DNA of 51,555 nt from Winogradskyella sp. (GTDB lineage Bacteria > Bacteroidota > Bacteroidia > Flavobacteriales > Flavobacteriaceae), in contig NZ_JABSST010000010.1 of assembly GCF_013213975.1 (NCBI RefSeq), positions 1-51,555 on the forward strand, given 5' to 3'. Positions 35,003 through 43,055 of this stretch are shown here, piece by piece. The notes under the pieces were generated by a model. That model worked only from the letters and a program-made list of their open reading frames with translations. It was not told where the DNA came from and ran no database searches. The first letter of the stretch is position 1, and every line of letters starts with the position of its first letter. Position numbers and translations under genes: made by a program.

Positions 35003-36040
35003 TTACTTCTTAGATAATTCATAAGGGTATATTACACTCCAATCTTTTTTCATATCAATGATTGTCCAACCTTTTGTTTTTGCCTGGTTAAGTCCCTCAT
35101 CAAGTTTACCTACAGGGGACGCGCGATCATAGGCCCATTCTCGTTCTGCATCCGTATGATGGAGATAAAGCATAAAACTTTTATGATTATTCGAGGCTGT
35201 CCATTGTAACATTTGCAAATCTCCATCAGAATTACCAGATGCAAATACTGGTTTTTTACCTATTATCTTTTGAATATTGAGTGGTTTTCCTTCTTTATCG
35301 TCATTATATTCAAGTTCAGTACCTCGAACAATTTTGGGATTTCCATCGTTGTATTCAAACTTAGTCTTTATCCTACTTCCGATTATTTGTTCAGTGGGAA
35401 TACCATAAATTTCGGTTACAATCGCTCTCATAAAATCTACACCACCACCAGAAACGATATAAATTTTAAAATGGTTCGCTCGGAGGTATTGTAACAACTC
35501 CAGTTTTGGCTGGTAAACTAATTGGTCGAATCTAACATTCTTTGTTGGATGTTTCGCTGTTTTTATCCAGTCTTTAACAATAGCATCAAATTCATTTATG
35601 CTCATACCTGCGTGTGAAGCTTGCAATAATGTCATCAGTCCAAGATTTCCTTGCTTTGTAAGTTCTTCGATATCATTATCCAAAACAGCCTTAAAAGGCT
35701 GCTTTGTTTTCCATTCAGGATGATTTTTAGCCAATTCTTTCACCCTGTCGATAGCAAAAAACAATTGAAAGTAGGCAGGTTTCTCACTCCAAAGAGTTCC
35801 ATCATTATCAAATGTGGCAATACGATCTTTAATTGGAATAAAATTTAGACTATTTTCATTTGTTACATCATTGATATAGGAAATTATAGCCTTTTTGGAA
35901 GCACTTTCATTCCAAGATGGTAAGGGATTTGCTTTTGTTACTATATTATCTTTGAATCGCTTTTTTTCTTGAATACAACTATTGGTTATTAAGATGGCTA
36001 ACAGACCTATTAATAGTTGAAATAAGCTTTTTAATTTCAT
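35003..36040 (-). CDS. HAD-family phosphatase lipoprotein
   Basis: The 345-residue protein has a lipobox ITNSC (Cys22). HAD motif I is F-D78-N-D80-G-T-L-W, motif II VSGGGVDF, motif III Lys in the KTKFEYN region, and motif IV ASGNSDGDLQML. A cap domain lies between motifs I and II. Similar to secreted phosphoserine-phosphatase-like or phosphocholine-phosphatase-like HADs. It hydrolyses a phosphomonoester in the periplasm; substrate unknown. Confidence 0.9.
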   Translation of the reverse strand: MKLKSLFQLLIGLLAILITNSCIQEKKRFKDNIVTKANPLPSWNESASKKAIISYINDVTNENSLNFIPIKDRIATFDNDGTLWSEKPAYFQLFFAIDRVKELAKNHPEWKTKQPFKAVLDNDIEELTKQGNLGLMTLLQASHAGMSINEFDAIVKDWIKTAKHPTKNVRFDQLVYQPKLELLQYLRANHFKIYIVSGGGVDFMRAIVTEIYGIPTEQIIGSRIKTKFEYNDGNPKIVRGTELEYNDDKEGKPLNIQKIIGKKPVFASGNSDGDLQMLQWTASNNHKSFMLYLHHTDAEREWAYDRASPVGKLDEGLNQAKTKGWTIIDMKKDWSVIYPYELSKK

Positions 36041-36080
36041 AATTGTAATTTATTGATACCTAATCTTGATAATGAACGAT

Positions 36081-36292
36081 AATGTCTTGCTAAATGCAGT
36101 GGCGTAATGTGAACGAAAAGATAATAAATTCGTTAGTAATACTTTGGATAGATATTAAATATTTTAGGTGTTTGATCAAAATCATTGATATACGATTAGC
36201 TAGGCTTTTGTATGGCGTTAATTGTCCAATTGATTAGCTTAAGAATTCTCGATACAATACCAAATTGTGTTTAACTTATTGTTTGTATGCAT
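36081..36292 (-). repeat. Family A spacer, copy 7
   Basis: Contains AATGTCTTGCTAAATGCAGT, GAAAAGATAATAAATTCGTT, GATATTAAATATTTTAGGTG and GTATGGCGTTAATTG, ending in TATTGTTTGTATGCATTGCA. Bases 36293-36603 hold no gene; they must contain the promoter of the plus-strand amidohydrolase, but no full consensus is visible. Confidence 0.88.
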
Positions 36293-36603
36293 TGCAATGA
36301 AATAAAATAATTATTGCAACTGAGTTGCGTTAATAATTATTTTGTTAAATTTATAGAAAATAAATTCTAATTATTTAAAAGACATCACCAATAACAATCG
36401 TCTTTCAACTGTTCTAAGTTCATTATTGTTACGCAGAATTATTTATGATAGACTTTTGTTTATGGGTTTAAGAGCAAAATAAGACTCAATAACATATGAA
36501 AGTGTAGTTAGGAATACTATCCATTTGAGGATACAACCAGAAATATTAAAAAACACTTGTATTTATACAGAAGAATGTGAAATCTTAATTAAATTAATAC
36601 AAT

Positions 36604-37719
36604 ATGAAAAAAAGAATTATCTCATTAACTTTAAGTCTAATCTTTATGATTAGTATTGTTCAGTCTTATGCATGTACAGGGATTCGTTTAATTGCGAAAG
36701 ATGGCTCTGTTATTTATGCGAGAACCATGGAGTGGGGTGCTTTTGATCTAAATTCTAGAGTGGCGATCATACCACATAACTATTCTTTTACTGGCTTAAC
36801 GCCTGATGGTCTTAATGGTAAAAGATTCTCTACAAAATATGGAATTATTGGGCTGGACATGCTTAATAAAGATTTCATTGCTGACGGTATGAATGAAAGA
36901 GGCCTAACTGTAGGTGTGTTTTATCACCCTGGATACGCCAAATATCCTGACTATGACAGAAAAAATGCTGCAAATACTATCTCTGCTCAGGATGTCCCAA
37001 ATTATATCCTATCTCAATTTGCTACCATTGAAGAAGTGAAAAAGGGAATGCAAGAGATAGTAGTAGTAGGAGTTGTTGAAAAAGCGATTGGAATAGTTGC
37101 AGATGCGCATTGGATGGTCACAGATACTAATGGAAACTCCATAGTAATCGAAAATACAGATGGTGCCTTAAAAATTCACAATGCCCCTTTAGGAGTTATT
37201 ACAAATGCCCCAAACTACGATTGGCACATGACCAATTTGAGTAATTACGTAAATCTCTCAATGTACTCTGTCCAACCGAAAAATCTGTCGGGTATTAATT
37301 TTTCACCGACAGGAGCTGGCTCTGGTATGATTGGATTGCCTGGTGATAATACTCCTCCGTCAAGATTTGTTAGAGCTACCGCATGGACACAAACGGCAAG
37401 AGAAATTGAGAATGGACAAGAAGCTCTTTATGAAAGCTTTAGAATACTCGATAATTTCAACCTACCACTAGGACCTGACGGAGCTGAAGGCGCTGACCAG
37501 GGGCAAAATCAAGATTTAATGCGAAGTTCTACCATCTGGACTACAGCATGGAATTTAAAAGACCTTACATTGAGTTTTCACACTCAGCATAATCGAAGAG
37601 TGCGTTCAATCAATATGAAAGCTATTGATTTTTCAAAAATCGGAAAAGAGATTGTGCATATTACATTAGATGAGAAAAAAGAACAAGATGTTTTGGATAT
37701 TACACCAAAGCTAGATTAA
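36604..37719 (+). CDS. Linear amide C-N hydrolase (choloylglycine hydrolase family)
   Basis: The 371-residue protein has a signal peptide ending SYA-C24, so cleavage would expose the catalytic N-terminal Cys24. C24-T-G-I-R-L and YARTMEWGAFD, then the conserved Asp/Asn and Arg region (TNAPNYDWH, APLGVITNAP), define the Ntn amidohydrolase fold of penicillin V acylases and bile salt hydrolases. In a free-living flavobacterium the natural substrate is more likely an N-acyl amino acid or acyl-homoserine lactone. Inverted relative to neighbouring cassettes, so it must have its own promoter. Confidence 0.9.
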   Translation: MKKRIISLTLSLIFMISIVQSYACTGIRLIAKDGSVIYARTMEWGAFDLNSRVAIIPHNYSFTGLTPDGLNGKRFSTKYGIIGLDMLNKDFIADGMNERGLTVGVFYHPGYAKYPDYDRKNAANTISAQDVPNYILSQFATIEEVKKGMQEIVVVGVVEKAIGIVADAHWMVTDTNGNSIVIENTDGALKIHNAPLGVITNAPNYDWHMTNLSNYVNLSMYSVQPKNLSGINFSPTGAGSGMIGLPGDNTPPSRFVRATAWTQTAREIENGQEALYESFRILDNFNLPLGPDGAEGADQGQNQDLMRSSTIWTTAWNLKDLTLSFHTQHNRRVRSINMKAIDFSKIGKEIVHITLDEKKEQDVLDITPKLD

Positions 37720-37745
37720 AATATATTCAACGACATTTTTGCAGT

Positions 37746-37776
37746 GTATAAGCGGCTATTTAGACGCCGCTTATAC
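37746..37776. terminator. Strong hairpin after the amidohydrolase
   Basis: A perfect 11-bp stem GTATAAGCGGC/GCCGCTTATAC with a 9-nt loop, 26 bp after the stop. It lacks a T-run, so it may be a terminator of atypical form or a folded recombination site. Confidence 0.55.
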
Positions 37777-37782
37777 AAACTA

Positions 37783-37858
37783 TTAGAGCATATTTACTTG
37801 TGGTTGAGAGTTCGTAGAACGCAGAATCTCCAATCAGTTTTAGCTTAATGTACTCTAA
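37783..37858. repeat. Family C branched inverted repeat, copy 2
   Basis: Outer arms TTAGAGCATATT and AATGTACTCTAA. Inner arm ACTTGTG and loop hairpin GTTCGTAGAAC are present; the side hairpin is degraded. Confidence 0.75.
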
Positions 37859-37866
37859 TGAATGAT

Positions 37867-37907
37867 GATAAGCGGAGACCACCCCAAAGGATGGCTACCG
37901 TCTTATC
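37867..37907. repeat. Imperfect hairpin with unpaired bases, attC-like fold
   Basis: GATAAG/CTTATC, CGG/CCG, CCA/TGG and CC/GG pair in order around a CCAAA loop, with an internal loop and single bulged bases. It lies between element C and the RtcB-like gene stop. Confidence 0.55.
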
Positions 37908-37930
37908 CATTATGATCTGCTTTTCTTCAT

Positions 37931-38854
37931 TTATATTTGACCCAAGTATGCCATAGGTTTAAATCTATTTTGTACTTCTATTAGGCCGTCAATTAAAGAT
38001 AAGCATTCATCTAAATCTCTATAACAATAAGGCGCATCTGTTTTAATTGATTCATTTCCTATTTGATTAGGAATGTAAATCTGTTCTCTTAATTTACTAT
38101 AATCATACTTTTTAGAATGAATCTTTGCGTCAGATCTTGACATAGTTCTTCCAGTTCCATGACACATTGAATTGTGCACCTCCGTTACCTTTGATGTACC
38201 TTTCACCAAAACGATATCTCCAATCATATTGGAAGGGATAACAGTCAATTCGCTTGGATTCAGTTTTGATGCTCCCTTTCTAATTATCACATAGTTGTCT
38301 TTAATTTCAAAGTGATTGTGGTTTTTGTCCAGAACTATTTCTGTTTTGCCAAAATGCTTTTCAACAATTTTTAGTACCGCGAATCTATTTGCTTCTGCCC
38401 AATCACAAACCTCTTTAAATTTTGAATCGAATTGATTTGGTTGATCAATTAGATGATCTACCAGTTTTGATTCGTTTCTTGAACCAGTGTGAATTAGAAA
38501 GTAAAGTGAATCATCAATGTAGGATTCAACAGCATCTAAGAAATGATTACCAGACCCCAAGTCTCCTAATTTACCTTTATTTCTCTTAAGATCTTGGTAA
38601 ATTAAGTCCCACTTAGCTTTGTCAAATTCTGATTTCTTTATTTTTGACTTTGCCAACAACATTCCACATCCACAATCAGAAACTGCGAATTTACGCCAAT
38701 CTTCTTGTTTGGTTTTCACTACAGTTCCGGTAGGTAGTGGTGATTTACCAGGACAAGCATCTGGAAAGAAAATAATTTCTTCTGCGTTTAATCCGTTTGG
38801 AATCCAGCTATATAATTTATGAATCGGCTCTGCCGAGTAATTTTTAATATTCAT
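37931..38854 (-). CDS. RtcB-like RNA ligase family protein, short form
   Basis: The 307-residue protein is clearly shorter than standard RtcB (about 400-480). It retains the key motifs: D60-C-G-C63-G-M, G-S-G-N-H104-F, H122-T-G-S-R-N, K-N-H-N-H181-F-E, RKGAS, and C-H232-G-T-G-R-T-M-S-R, where the His is guanylylated in RtcB. RtcB joins 2',3'-cyclic phosphate RNA ends to 5'-OH ends using GTP and manganese. The short form could repair cleaved RNA, for example after nuclease attack. An HTGSR motif replaces the usual HSGSRG, and insertion regions are missing. Confidence 0.87.
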   Translation of the reverse strand: MNIKNYSAEPIHKLYSWIPNGLNAEEIIFFPDACPGKSPLPTGTVVKTKQEDWRKFAVSDCGCGMLLAKSKIKKSEFDKAKWDLIYQDLKRNKGKLGDLGSGNHFLDAVESYIDDSLYFLIHTGSRNESKLVDHLIDQPNQFDSKFKEVCDWAEANRFAVLKIVEKHFGKTEIVLDKNHNHFEIKDNYVIIRKGASKLNPSELTVIPSNMIGDIVLVKGTSKVTEVHNSMCHGTGRTMSRSDAKIHSKKYDYSKLREQIYIPNQIGNESIKTDAPYCYRDLDECLSLIDGLIEVQNRFKPMAYLGQI

Positions 38855-39170
38855 GTTTCTACGTTTAAATTAATGTATACAGTACCCTTTGCCCAGAGTT
38901 GGACACTCAGGTGAGTGCTATTATTTTGATTCGTAGATTACATGACCTATGTATTTTAAATGTTTCGGACGTTAAGATATATATTTTCAGTCGTAATTGC
39001 AGATAAGGGGGTTGTACAACCGTTTTTGCAGCTCAAATGTAATTTTTTTTCAGATTAATTACTAGTCTTGACAATTTCGAGTGGATTAGAAGGTAGTCAA
39101 ATCCGCCGAATCGGGCGAGGCGACTCGCTAAGTAAATGCAGTTCTATGTTGCTAGCCTTTCTTTGTTTTT
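38855..39170. other. Gap with palindrome and spacer arm
   Basis: No gene. A perfect palindrome GGTTGTACAACC lies at 39010-39021. A minus-strand arm GCAACATAGAACTGCATTTA (about 39133-39154), followed by the GC-rich inverted bases GCGAGTCGCCTCGCC, precedes the DUF4386 relic and looks like an attC end. Confidence 0.45.
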
Positions 39171-39786
39171 CTATGTCCTTTCACCTTTAATTAAAAGCCA
39201 TAGTGCAAATGACATTTCTCCAATAATACTTGGAATAGCAATTAAAATTAATAATGCTGAGGCATAGTCAGAATAATTTGAAATTAAAAAATTAGCCACA
39301 GTATCGACAATGTACATAACTCCTGCAATTGCAAGAAAAACTTTAATAATCCTTGGTACAAAGGCGATTTTACTCAAAAGTAAAATGTGTATTCCAAAAA
39401 AGAAAAGTCCAATTAATTATATATAATTGAATGTTTCAACGTGTAAAAGTATATTGCTCCGTGTTGTTTCTTTTAGTGCAAGTGGTAGAGTAAAAATAGC
39501 AACTCCCATTATTGCAGCGTGCATCATTCTAAAATAGGTGCTCAAAACAGTCAAGGAATGATTTCTATATAATTCTTCTTTTAGTACCTAAGTAACAACA
39601 ACGTTAAATACTACCGTGATAAGCAAAGCAATTATACCTATTCGGACCATTAAATCATTATTCTCTATGGTTTCAATTGGGGCTTTAATAATAGATTCAA
39701 GTGCAACGAAATTTGCAAAAAATTGCAGCAATGAAAATAATCAAATAGCTTGTGCCACCGATAATTGATATAGTTCTATTGTCCAT
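39171..39786 (-). pseudogene. DUF4386 membrane protein, broken
   Basis: Reading from ATG 39786 gives MDNRTISIIGGTSYLIIFIA, then a shift at a T6 run (39717-39722, plus strand A6). The frame continues NFVALESIIKAPIETIE. In-frame stops occur after NVVVT and after ETFNYI, each where a Trp would fit. The intact tail (SKIAFVPRIIKVF to LLIKGERT) is the C-terminal helices. Six to seven membrane helices and these motifs match DUF4386. One frameshift plus two stops argue for real decay rather than sequencing error. Confidence 0.85.
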
Positions 39787-39790
39787 GCTT

Positions 39791-39825
39791 ATCTTTGTTT
39801 TAATACAGTTTAGGTTTTGCTCAGA
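39791..39825 (-). repeat. Family F short attC-like site, partial copy 2
   Basis: On the minus strand AGCAAAACCTAAACTGTATT then AAAAC matches the first half of the 48753-48805 site. The second half is missing. Confidence 0.6.
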
Positions 39826-39833
39826 ATAATATC

Positions 39834-40346
39834 TTATTTAATGAACTCTCCTTTTAAAGCGTCAATAATAATTTTATGGTCTTCTTCATCATGTAATCCA
39901 GAAACTGTTATTATCGCTACCATTCCTGCAGATTTAACAAAAACAGGAATTGAACCGCCTTTGGCTAAAAATTTTGTTATATCGAGAGCAAAAGTTTTTT
40001 CTAGGGTCATGTTGCCATTAACCAAATCATTTTTTACGCTTAAAGAACTTTCCTCAAAGTGTTTCGCCACGTTTGCTTTTCTTCTCAACCAAAGATGTTT
40101 GTCAGCGGGGAGATTGTCATCAACAAATAGAAAAATTGTATGATTTAGTCTCTCAACTTTCACAGCAATATTTTGATGTCTTTCCTTTGCTAAATTTAGA
40201 ATTGCTAGACCCATTTTAAGTCCAGTTTGATTATTAAAACTATCCAGTTCTATTTTCTTTAATATGTCTTGCTTCATGTCTTTGTTCTGTGCTGTTAAAT
40301 TTGCTAAAATTCCAAAAAATAGAATTATAGGTATAATGCTTTTCAT
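39834..40346 (-). CDS. UPF0303 / heme-degrading-domain protein with signal peptide
   Basis: The 170-residue protein has a signal peptide (MKSIIPIILFFGILANLTAQ). The remainder matches the UPF0303/GlcG-HbpS-like fold: IAVKVERLNHTIFLF, DKHLWLRRKANVAKHFEESS, LDITKFLAKGGSIPVFVKSA, GMVAIITVSGLHDEEDH. Family members are usually cytoplasmic and about 150-160 residues; here an export signal has been added. Binding of heme or another small ligand is inferred from the family only. Start 13 bp after the GTT end of a family A spacer. Confidence 0.85.
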   Translation of the reverse strand: MKSIIPIILFFGILANLTAQNKDMKQDILKKIELDSFNNQTGLKMGLAILNLAKERHQNIAVKVERLNHTIFLFVDDNLPADKHLWLRRKANVAKHFEESSLSVKNDLVNGNMTLEKTFALDITKFLAKGGSIPVFVKSAGMVAIITVSGLHDEEDHKIIIDALKGEFIK

Positions 40347-40360
40347 AGTTTTTCTATTGC

Positions 40361-40630
40361 CAACTCCGTGTTAAACGTCACTGGGTATTTCGGATCAAAA
40401 GATAATATTTTCATCAACAATGATGTGGATAGATCTCAAGTATTTTTTTGGAGGTAGTATTCAAATCATTGCTCCAGGCTTTACCACGCTGTTGTGTGGC
40501 GTTAGTCTTAGGTTTTATTAGCTTGGGAATTCAAGATACAGTATCAAATTGTGTTACGTATATTTTTATTGCAGGCTAAGGACTCGAGTCCGTCAACAGG
40601 AGCTATTTTTGGCTTTTATTGAATGAAGCA
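40361..40630 (-). repeat. Family A spacer, copy 8
   Basis: Full copy: CAACTCCGTGTTAAACGTCA, TCAAAAGATAATATTTTCAT, TACCACGCTGTTGTGTGGCG, TTGGGAATTCAAGATACAG, GACTCGAGTCCGTC and GCTATTTTTGGCTTTTATTG. Confidence 0.9.
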
Positions 40631-40649
40631 ATTTTGGTTTAGAAGGACT

Positions 40650-40711
40650 TTAGAGCACATTTAATTGTGGTGAGTAACGACATAATTTAGCTTCAGCGAA
40701 ATATGCTCTAA
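40650..40711. repeat. Family C branched inverted repeat, copy 3
   Basis: Outer arms TTAGAGCACATT and AATATGCTCTAA. Inner stem AATTGTG/CATAATT (with a G-T pair, intermediate between copies 1 and 4). Side hairpin GCTTCAGC. Confidence 0.75.
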
Positions 40712-40741
40712 CGTTTAGTGTATAATGCGTTTTAGTTTTTA
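40709..40741 (-). repeat. Family F short attC-like site, copy 3 (truncated)
   Basis: Minus strand AACTAAAACGCATTATACAC then TAAACGTTAGAG. It overlaps the 3' end of the methyltransferase gene. Confidence 0.6.
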
Positions 40742-41655
40742 TTGTGAGCTGCTTTTTTTTCGGCTTTTACTGAATGTTCCAGATTAAATAATTCGCTATC
40801 AGACAGTTTTCTGCCGACAGGTGTGAAGTACTCCGAATTGAAATCGACCAGAGTTTTATCTTCAATGAGTGTAAATCCATATTGTGAAAGTACGTCTTTT
40901 ATTTCCTCTGGCGAATAGAAGGATATCCAAGGTTCTCCCACTTTTGCTGCTAAGTTCATAACTGTTTCTGCTTTTTTCTCTGGGTGAGGATAACCCTTAC
41001 CAAAACAAAGTGTGGGATTTCGCTTTAACTGAATGTCTGCATATGAAATATAAAATATAGCTCTAGTCTTTTTTGTAAGTTCTGCTATTTCGTTCAAGGT
41101 CGATTTTACTGCTTCCTTTGATATATACTGCGAAACACCTTCAAGGGTAAAAATAGCTGATTTACATTCATTAAATCCAGCTTCTAAAAGCTGTTTCTTT
41201 AGAGATTGATGATTAAAATCTACGCTCACATATTTTATGTTTTCCAAATTGGGAATATTTGAAGGGAGCTTAGATCGCTTTTTGTTTTGAACGTCCTTCT
41301 GGTCCACTTCAAAGATTTTCAATGTACTAGGAAGATTTAGTCTATGTGCTCTTAAATCATATCCTGCACCAAGGATAACATATTGTTCCAGCCCTTGTTC
41401 CGCTGCATTTTGCACTAACTCATCAATAAATCGTGTTCGAGAAATAAGATGTTCATGAAAACCAGGTGCGAATTTTTTAGTTATCCATACGCTCAGTTTA
41501 TGCCCCATCAGTTTGATAATACTAGCGCCGAGTACAAATTTGTCCGCATAAGGGTCATATATAATACGTTTACTAGGTTCAGCGAGTGATTCTATCAAAC
41601 GCTGCTTTGCAACGCCTTGGGCTGTTCCATCTTTTCGAAATATTGAAGCACTCAT
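40732..41655 (-). CDS. LCMT/Ppm1-type SAM-dependent methyltransferase
   Basis: 307 residues from the ATG at 41655 (MSASIFRKDGTAQGVAKQRL). Motifs: ILGAGYDLRAHRLN (SAM loop with Arg), FEVDQKDVQNKKRSKL (acidic loop), SVDFNHQSLKKQLLEAGF, and AIFTLEGVSQYIS. Same family as the 10891 gene but from another branch (TIGR00027-like). The open frame continues 24 codons upstream to an ATG within the family A repeat (MLTNLLSSHSQYITAF), judged non-native. Substrate unknown. Confidence 0.9.
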   Translation of the reverse strand: MSASIFRKDGTAQGVAKQRLIESLAEPSKRIIYDPYADKFVLGASIIKLMGHKLSVWITKKFAPGFHEHLISRTRFIDELVQNAAEQGLEQYVILGAGYDLRAHRLNLPSTLKIFEVDQKDVQNKKRSKLPSNIPNLENIKYVSVDFNHQSLKKQLLEAGFNECKSAIFTLEGVSQYISKEAVKSTLNEIAELTKKTRAIFYISYADIQLKRNPTLCFGKGYPHPEKKAETVMNLAAKVGEPWISFYSPEEIKDVLSQYGFTLIEDKTLVDFNSEYFTPVGRKLSDSELFNLEHSVKAEKKAAHNKN

Positions 41656-41667
41656 GGCTCTATTTTT

Positions 41668-41866
41668 TAGCTTACTGCCAAATGCAGTGATGTATTGCGA
41701 ATGAGAAGATAATAAATTTGTTAGCAATGGTTTGGATAGATGTCAATTATTTTAGTTGATGGGTTCAAATTATTGCTCCGCGATTTGTCATACTTTTGAG
41801 TGGCGTTAGTCTCCGGCTCTATTAGCTTAGGAATAGAACATCTGGTGCCAAATTGTGATTAGTACA
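41668..41866 (-). repeat. Family A spacer, copy 9
   Basis: Contains AATGCAGTGATGTATTGCGA, AGAAGATAATAAATTTGTTA, GAGTGGCGTTAGTC and GGTGCCAAATTGTG. It leads directly into a short element C derivative. Confidence 0.88.
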
Positions 41867-41867
41867 T

Positions 41868-41906
41868 GGTTAAAGCACGTCCAGCTATAGCTGAATGTGC
41901 TTTAAC
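41868..41906. repeat. Family C miniature hairpin, copy with compensatory stem
   Basis: GGTTAAAGCAC pairs with GTGCTTTAACC, enclosing the side hairpin CAGCTATAGCTG. Other copies have TTAGAGC/GCTCTAA; here TTAAAGC/GCTTTAA has changed on both sides. The internal arm is deleted. Confidence 0.75.
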
Positions 41907-41956
41907 CTTTAATTTAAATGCGTTTTCAATTCGTTTTTACACTGTGTTAGCAAAAG
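41904..41956 (-). repeat. Family F short attC-like site, copy 4
   Basis: Minus strand starts TTTTGCTAACACAGTGTAAA, continues AACGAATTGAAAACGCATTT and ends AAAGGTTAAAG. It has both the AAC and GTT ends within about 52 bp. Confidence 0.75.
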
Positions 41957-42121
41957 TTTTTCTTAACTAGTATAAGAATGGCTCTCCTATTCAATAAATA
42001 TTTTTTTGGAATATTGTTTTTCAAGAATATAATTTTCCGCCTATTATTTTCGGTTCCATTTTTAATAGCTTGTATCTATATGATAAGAGTTGCTATTATT
42101 TTTTTATCGAGCCGAATTCTT

Positions 42122-42129
42122 TACCTTTG
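42122..42129 (+). promoter_or_regulatory. -7 element upstream of 42190 gene
   Basis: TACCTTTG fits TAnnTTTG, 60 bp ahead of the ATG. A TTG at 42090-42092 is 29 bp away, too far for the usual 17-23 bp, so the -33 contact is uncertain. The 41957-42121 stretch encodes only an unlikely hydrophobic frame. Confidence 0.5.
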
Positions 42130-42189
42130 CAAAATAATTTTGAAAAAAATTACTAGTTTAAACTATTTTAACCTTAAAATTAAACCATT

Positions 42190-42840
42190 ATGAAAAGACT
42201 ACTATTGTTGGTTTTAGTTTTGCCTTCGTTTATGATGGCTCAAGAAAAAATTGGTAATAAAATTTATAAGTACGGCGAAGTCTACCATTCCATTCAAGGA
42301 AGCACGCTTATTTCCTTTGATAATGCAAAGGCGAAAACGATGAGTAAAACTCTGGAATACTTCTCTGATGCTGGAGCAAAAAATATAAAATCTTACACTT
42401 CGCTTTTTCTTCCAGGTACTGATGTTTCTGAAAATACCTTTATCAATACGCTTGAAAAAAATAATATCCAAACCTTAATTATTGTGGATATTATTGATGC
42501 TTCTGAGGCTTCGATGACCAGAACCACCGCTAGTGCATTTTCTACGGTAAACCAAAAAAGAGAAAATTCAATCTCTTCAAATAACAATGGATGGTCCGCA
42601 AAAGCCAAAGGTAAATCTACCGCTTCATCTGCCTCTTTCAGTACCACAAAGAATGCTAATTACGTCACTGAGTTGAATTTGCGTTTAACTATTTTCACCA
42701 AAAATGATGGCTTTAGTACTCCCGTAGCTGTGGTAGAAGGAAGGGCAACGAATGAAAGCCCAGATACAACCTCCGATCAAATGGCTAGACGAATTTTGAG
42801 AAGGATGGTCAAAGCTTTAGACAAGCAGAGAGCATTTTAG
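42190..42840 (+). CDS. Secreted hypothetical protein
   Basis: The 216-residue protein has a signal peptide (MKRLLLLVLVLPSFMMAQ). A mixed fold follows: IQTLIIVDIIDASEASM, then a Ser/Ala/Thr-rich stretch at about 110-155, then YVTELNLRLTIFTKNDG and a basic C-terminus (RRILRRMVKALDKQRAF). The pattern resembles secreted DUF4136-like or CsgG-associated proteins, but I do not recognise it. Plus-strand orientation with its own -7 element. Its cassette lies between the F site at 41904 and the hairpins after 43010. Confidence 0.72.
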   Translation: MKRLLLLVLVLPSFMMAQEKIGNKIYKYGEVYHSIQGSTLISFDNAKAKTMSKTLEYFSDAGAKNIKSYTSLFLPGTDVSENTFINTLEKNNIQTLIIVDIIDASEASMTRTTASAFSTVNQKRENSISSNNNGWSAKAKGKSTASSASFSTTKNANYVTELNLRLTIFTKNDGFSTPVAVVEGRATNESPDTTSDQMARRILRRMVKALDKQRAF

Positions 42841-43011
42841 CATTTGAGAGCTACGCTTTTATGATATAATAGGTTTGTAAGTGCTCCAAAAAGCATGCTA
42901 ATAGCTGTCTTTTGTTAAATTAGTAAAGAGTCTTCTGTCTATTTAGGTACATCCAATTATCTTATTTGATTTTAGAGGCGCACAAGTGGGAAGATTGTCA
43001 AAAAAACTAAC

Positions 43012-43054
43012 AGACGGCTTTATTGAGCTTTGCACGGTTTTGGTGTAGCCGTCT
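43012..43054. repeat. Hairpin AGACGGCT / AGCCGTCT
   Basis: An 8-bp perfect stem with a 27-nt loop. On the minus strand it is followed by GTTAGTTTTTTTGAC, so it could terminate minus-strand transcription. It also lies between GTTAG-type ends (CTAACAG and TATTAGAG), like an attC. The preceding 42841-43011 has no gene. Confidence 0.55.
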
Positions 43055-43055
43055 A

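Noticed and set aside
39817..40143. 108-codon plus-strand frame
   Set aside because: Antisense of the UPF0303 gene, which has a signal peptide and clear family motifs.
41978..42193. 71-codon hydrophobic plus-strand frame before the 42190 gene
   Set aside because: It contains the -7 element TACCTTTG and overlaps the next start by 4 bp. Composition is that of translated AT-rich DNA.
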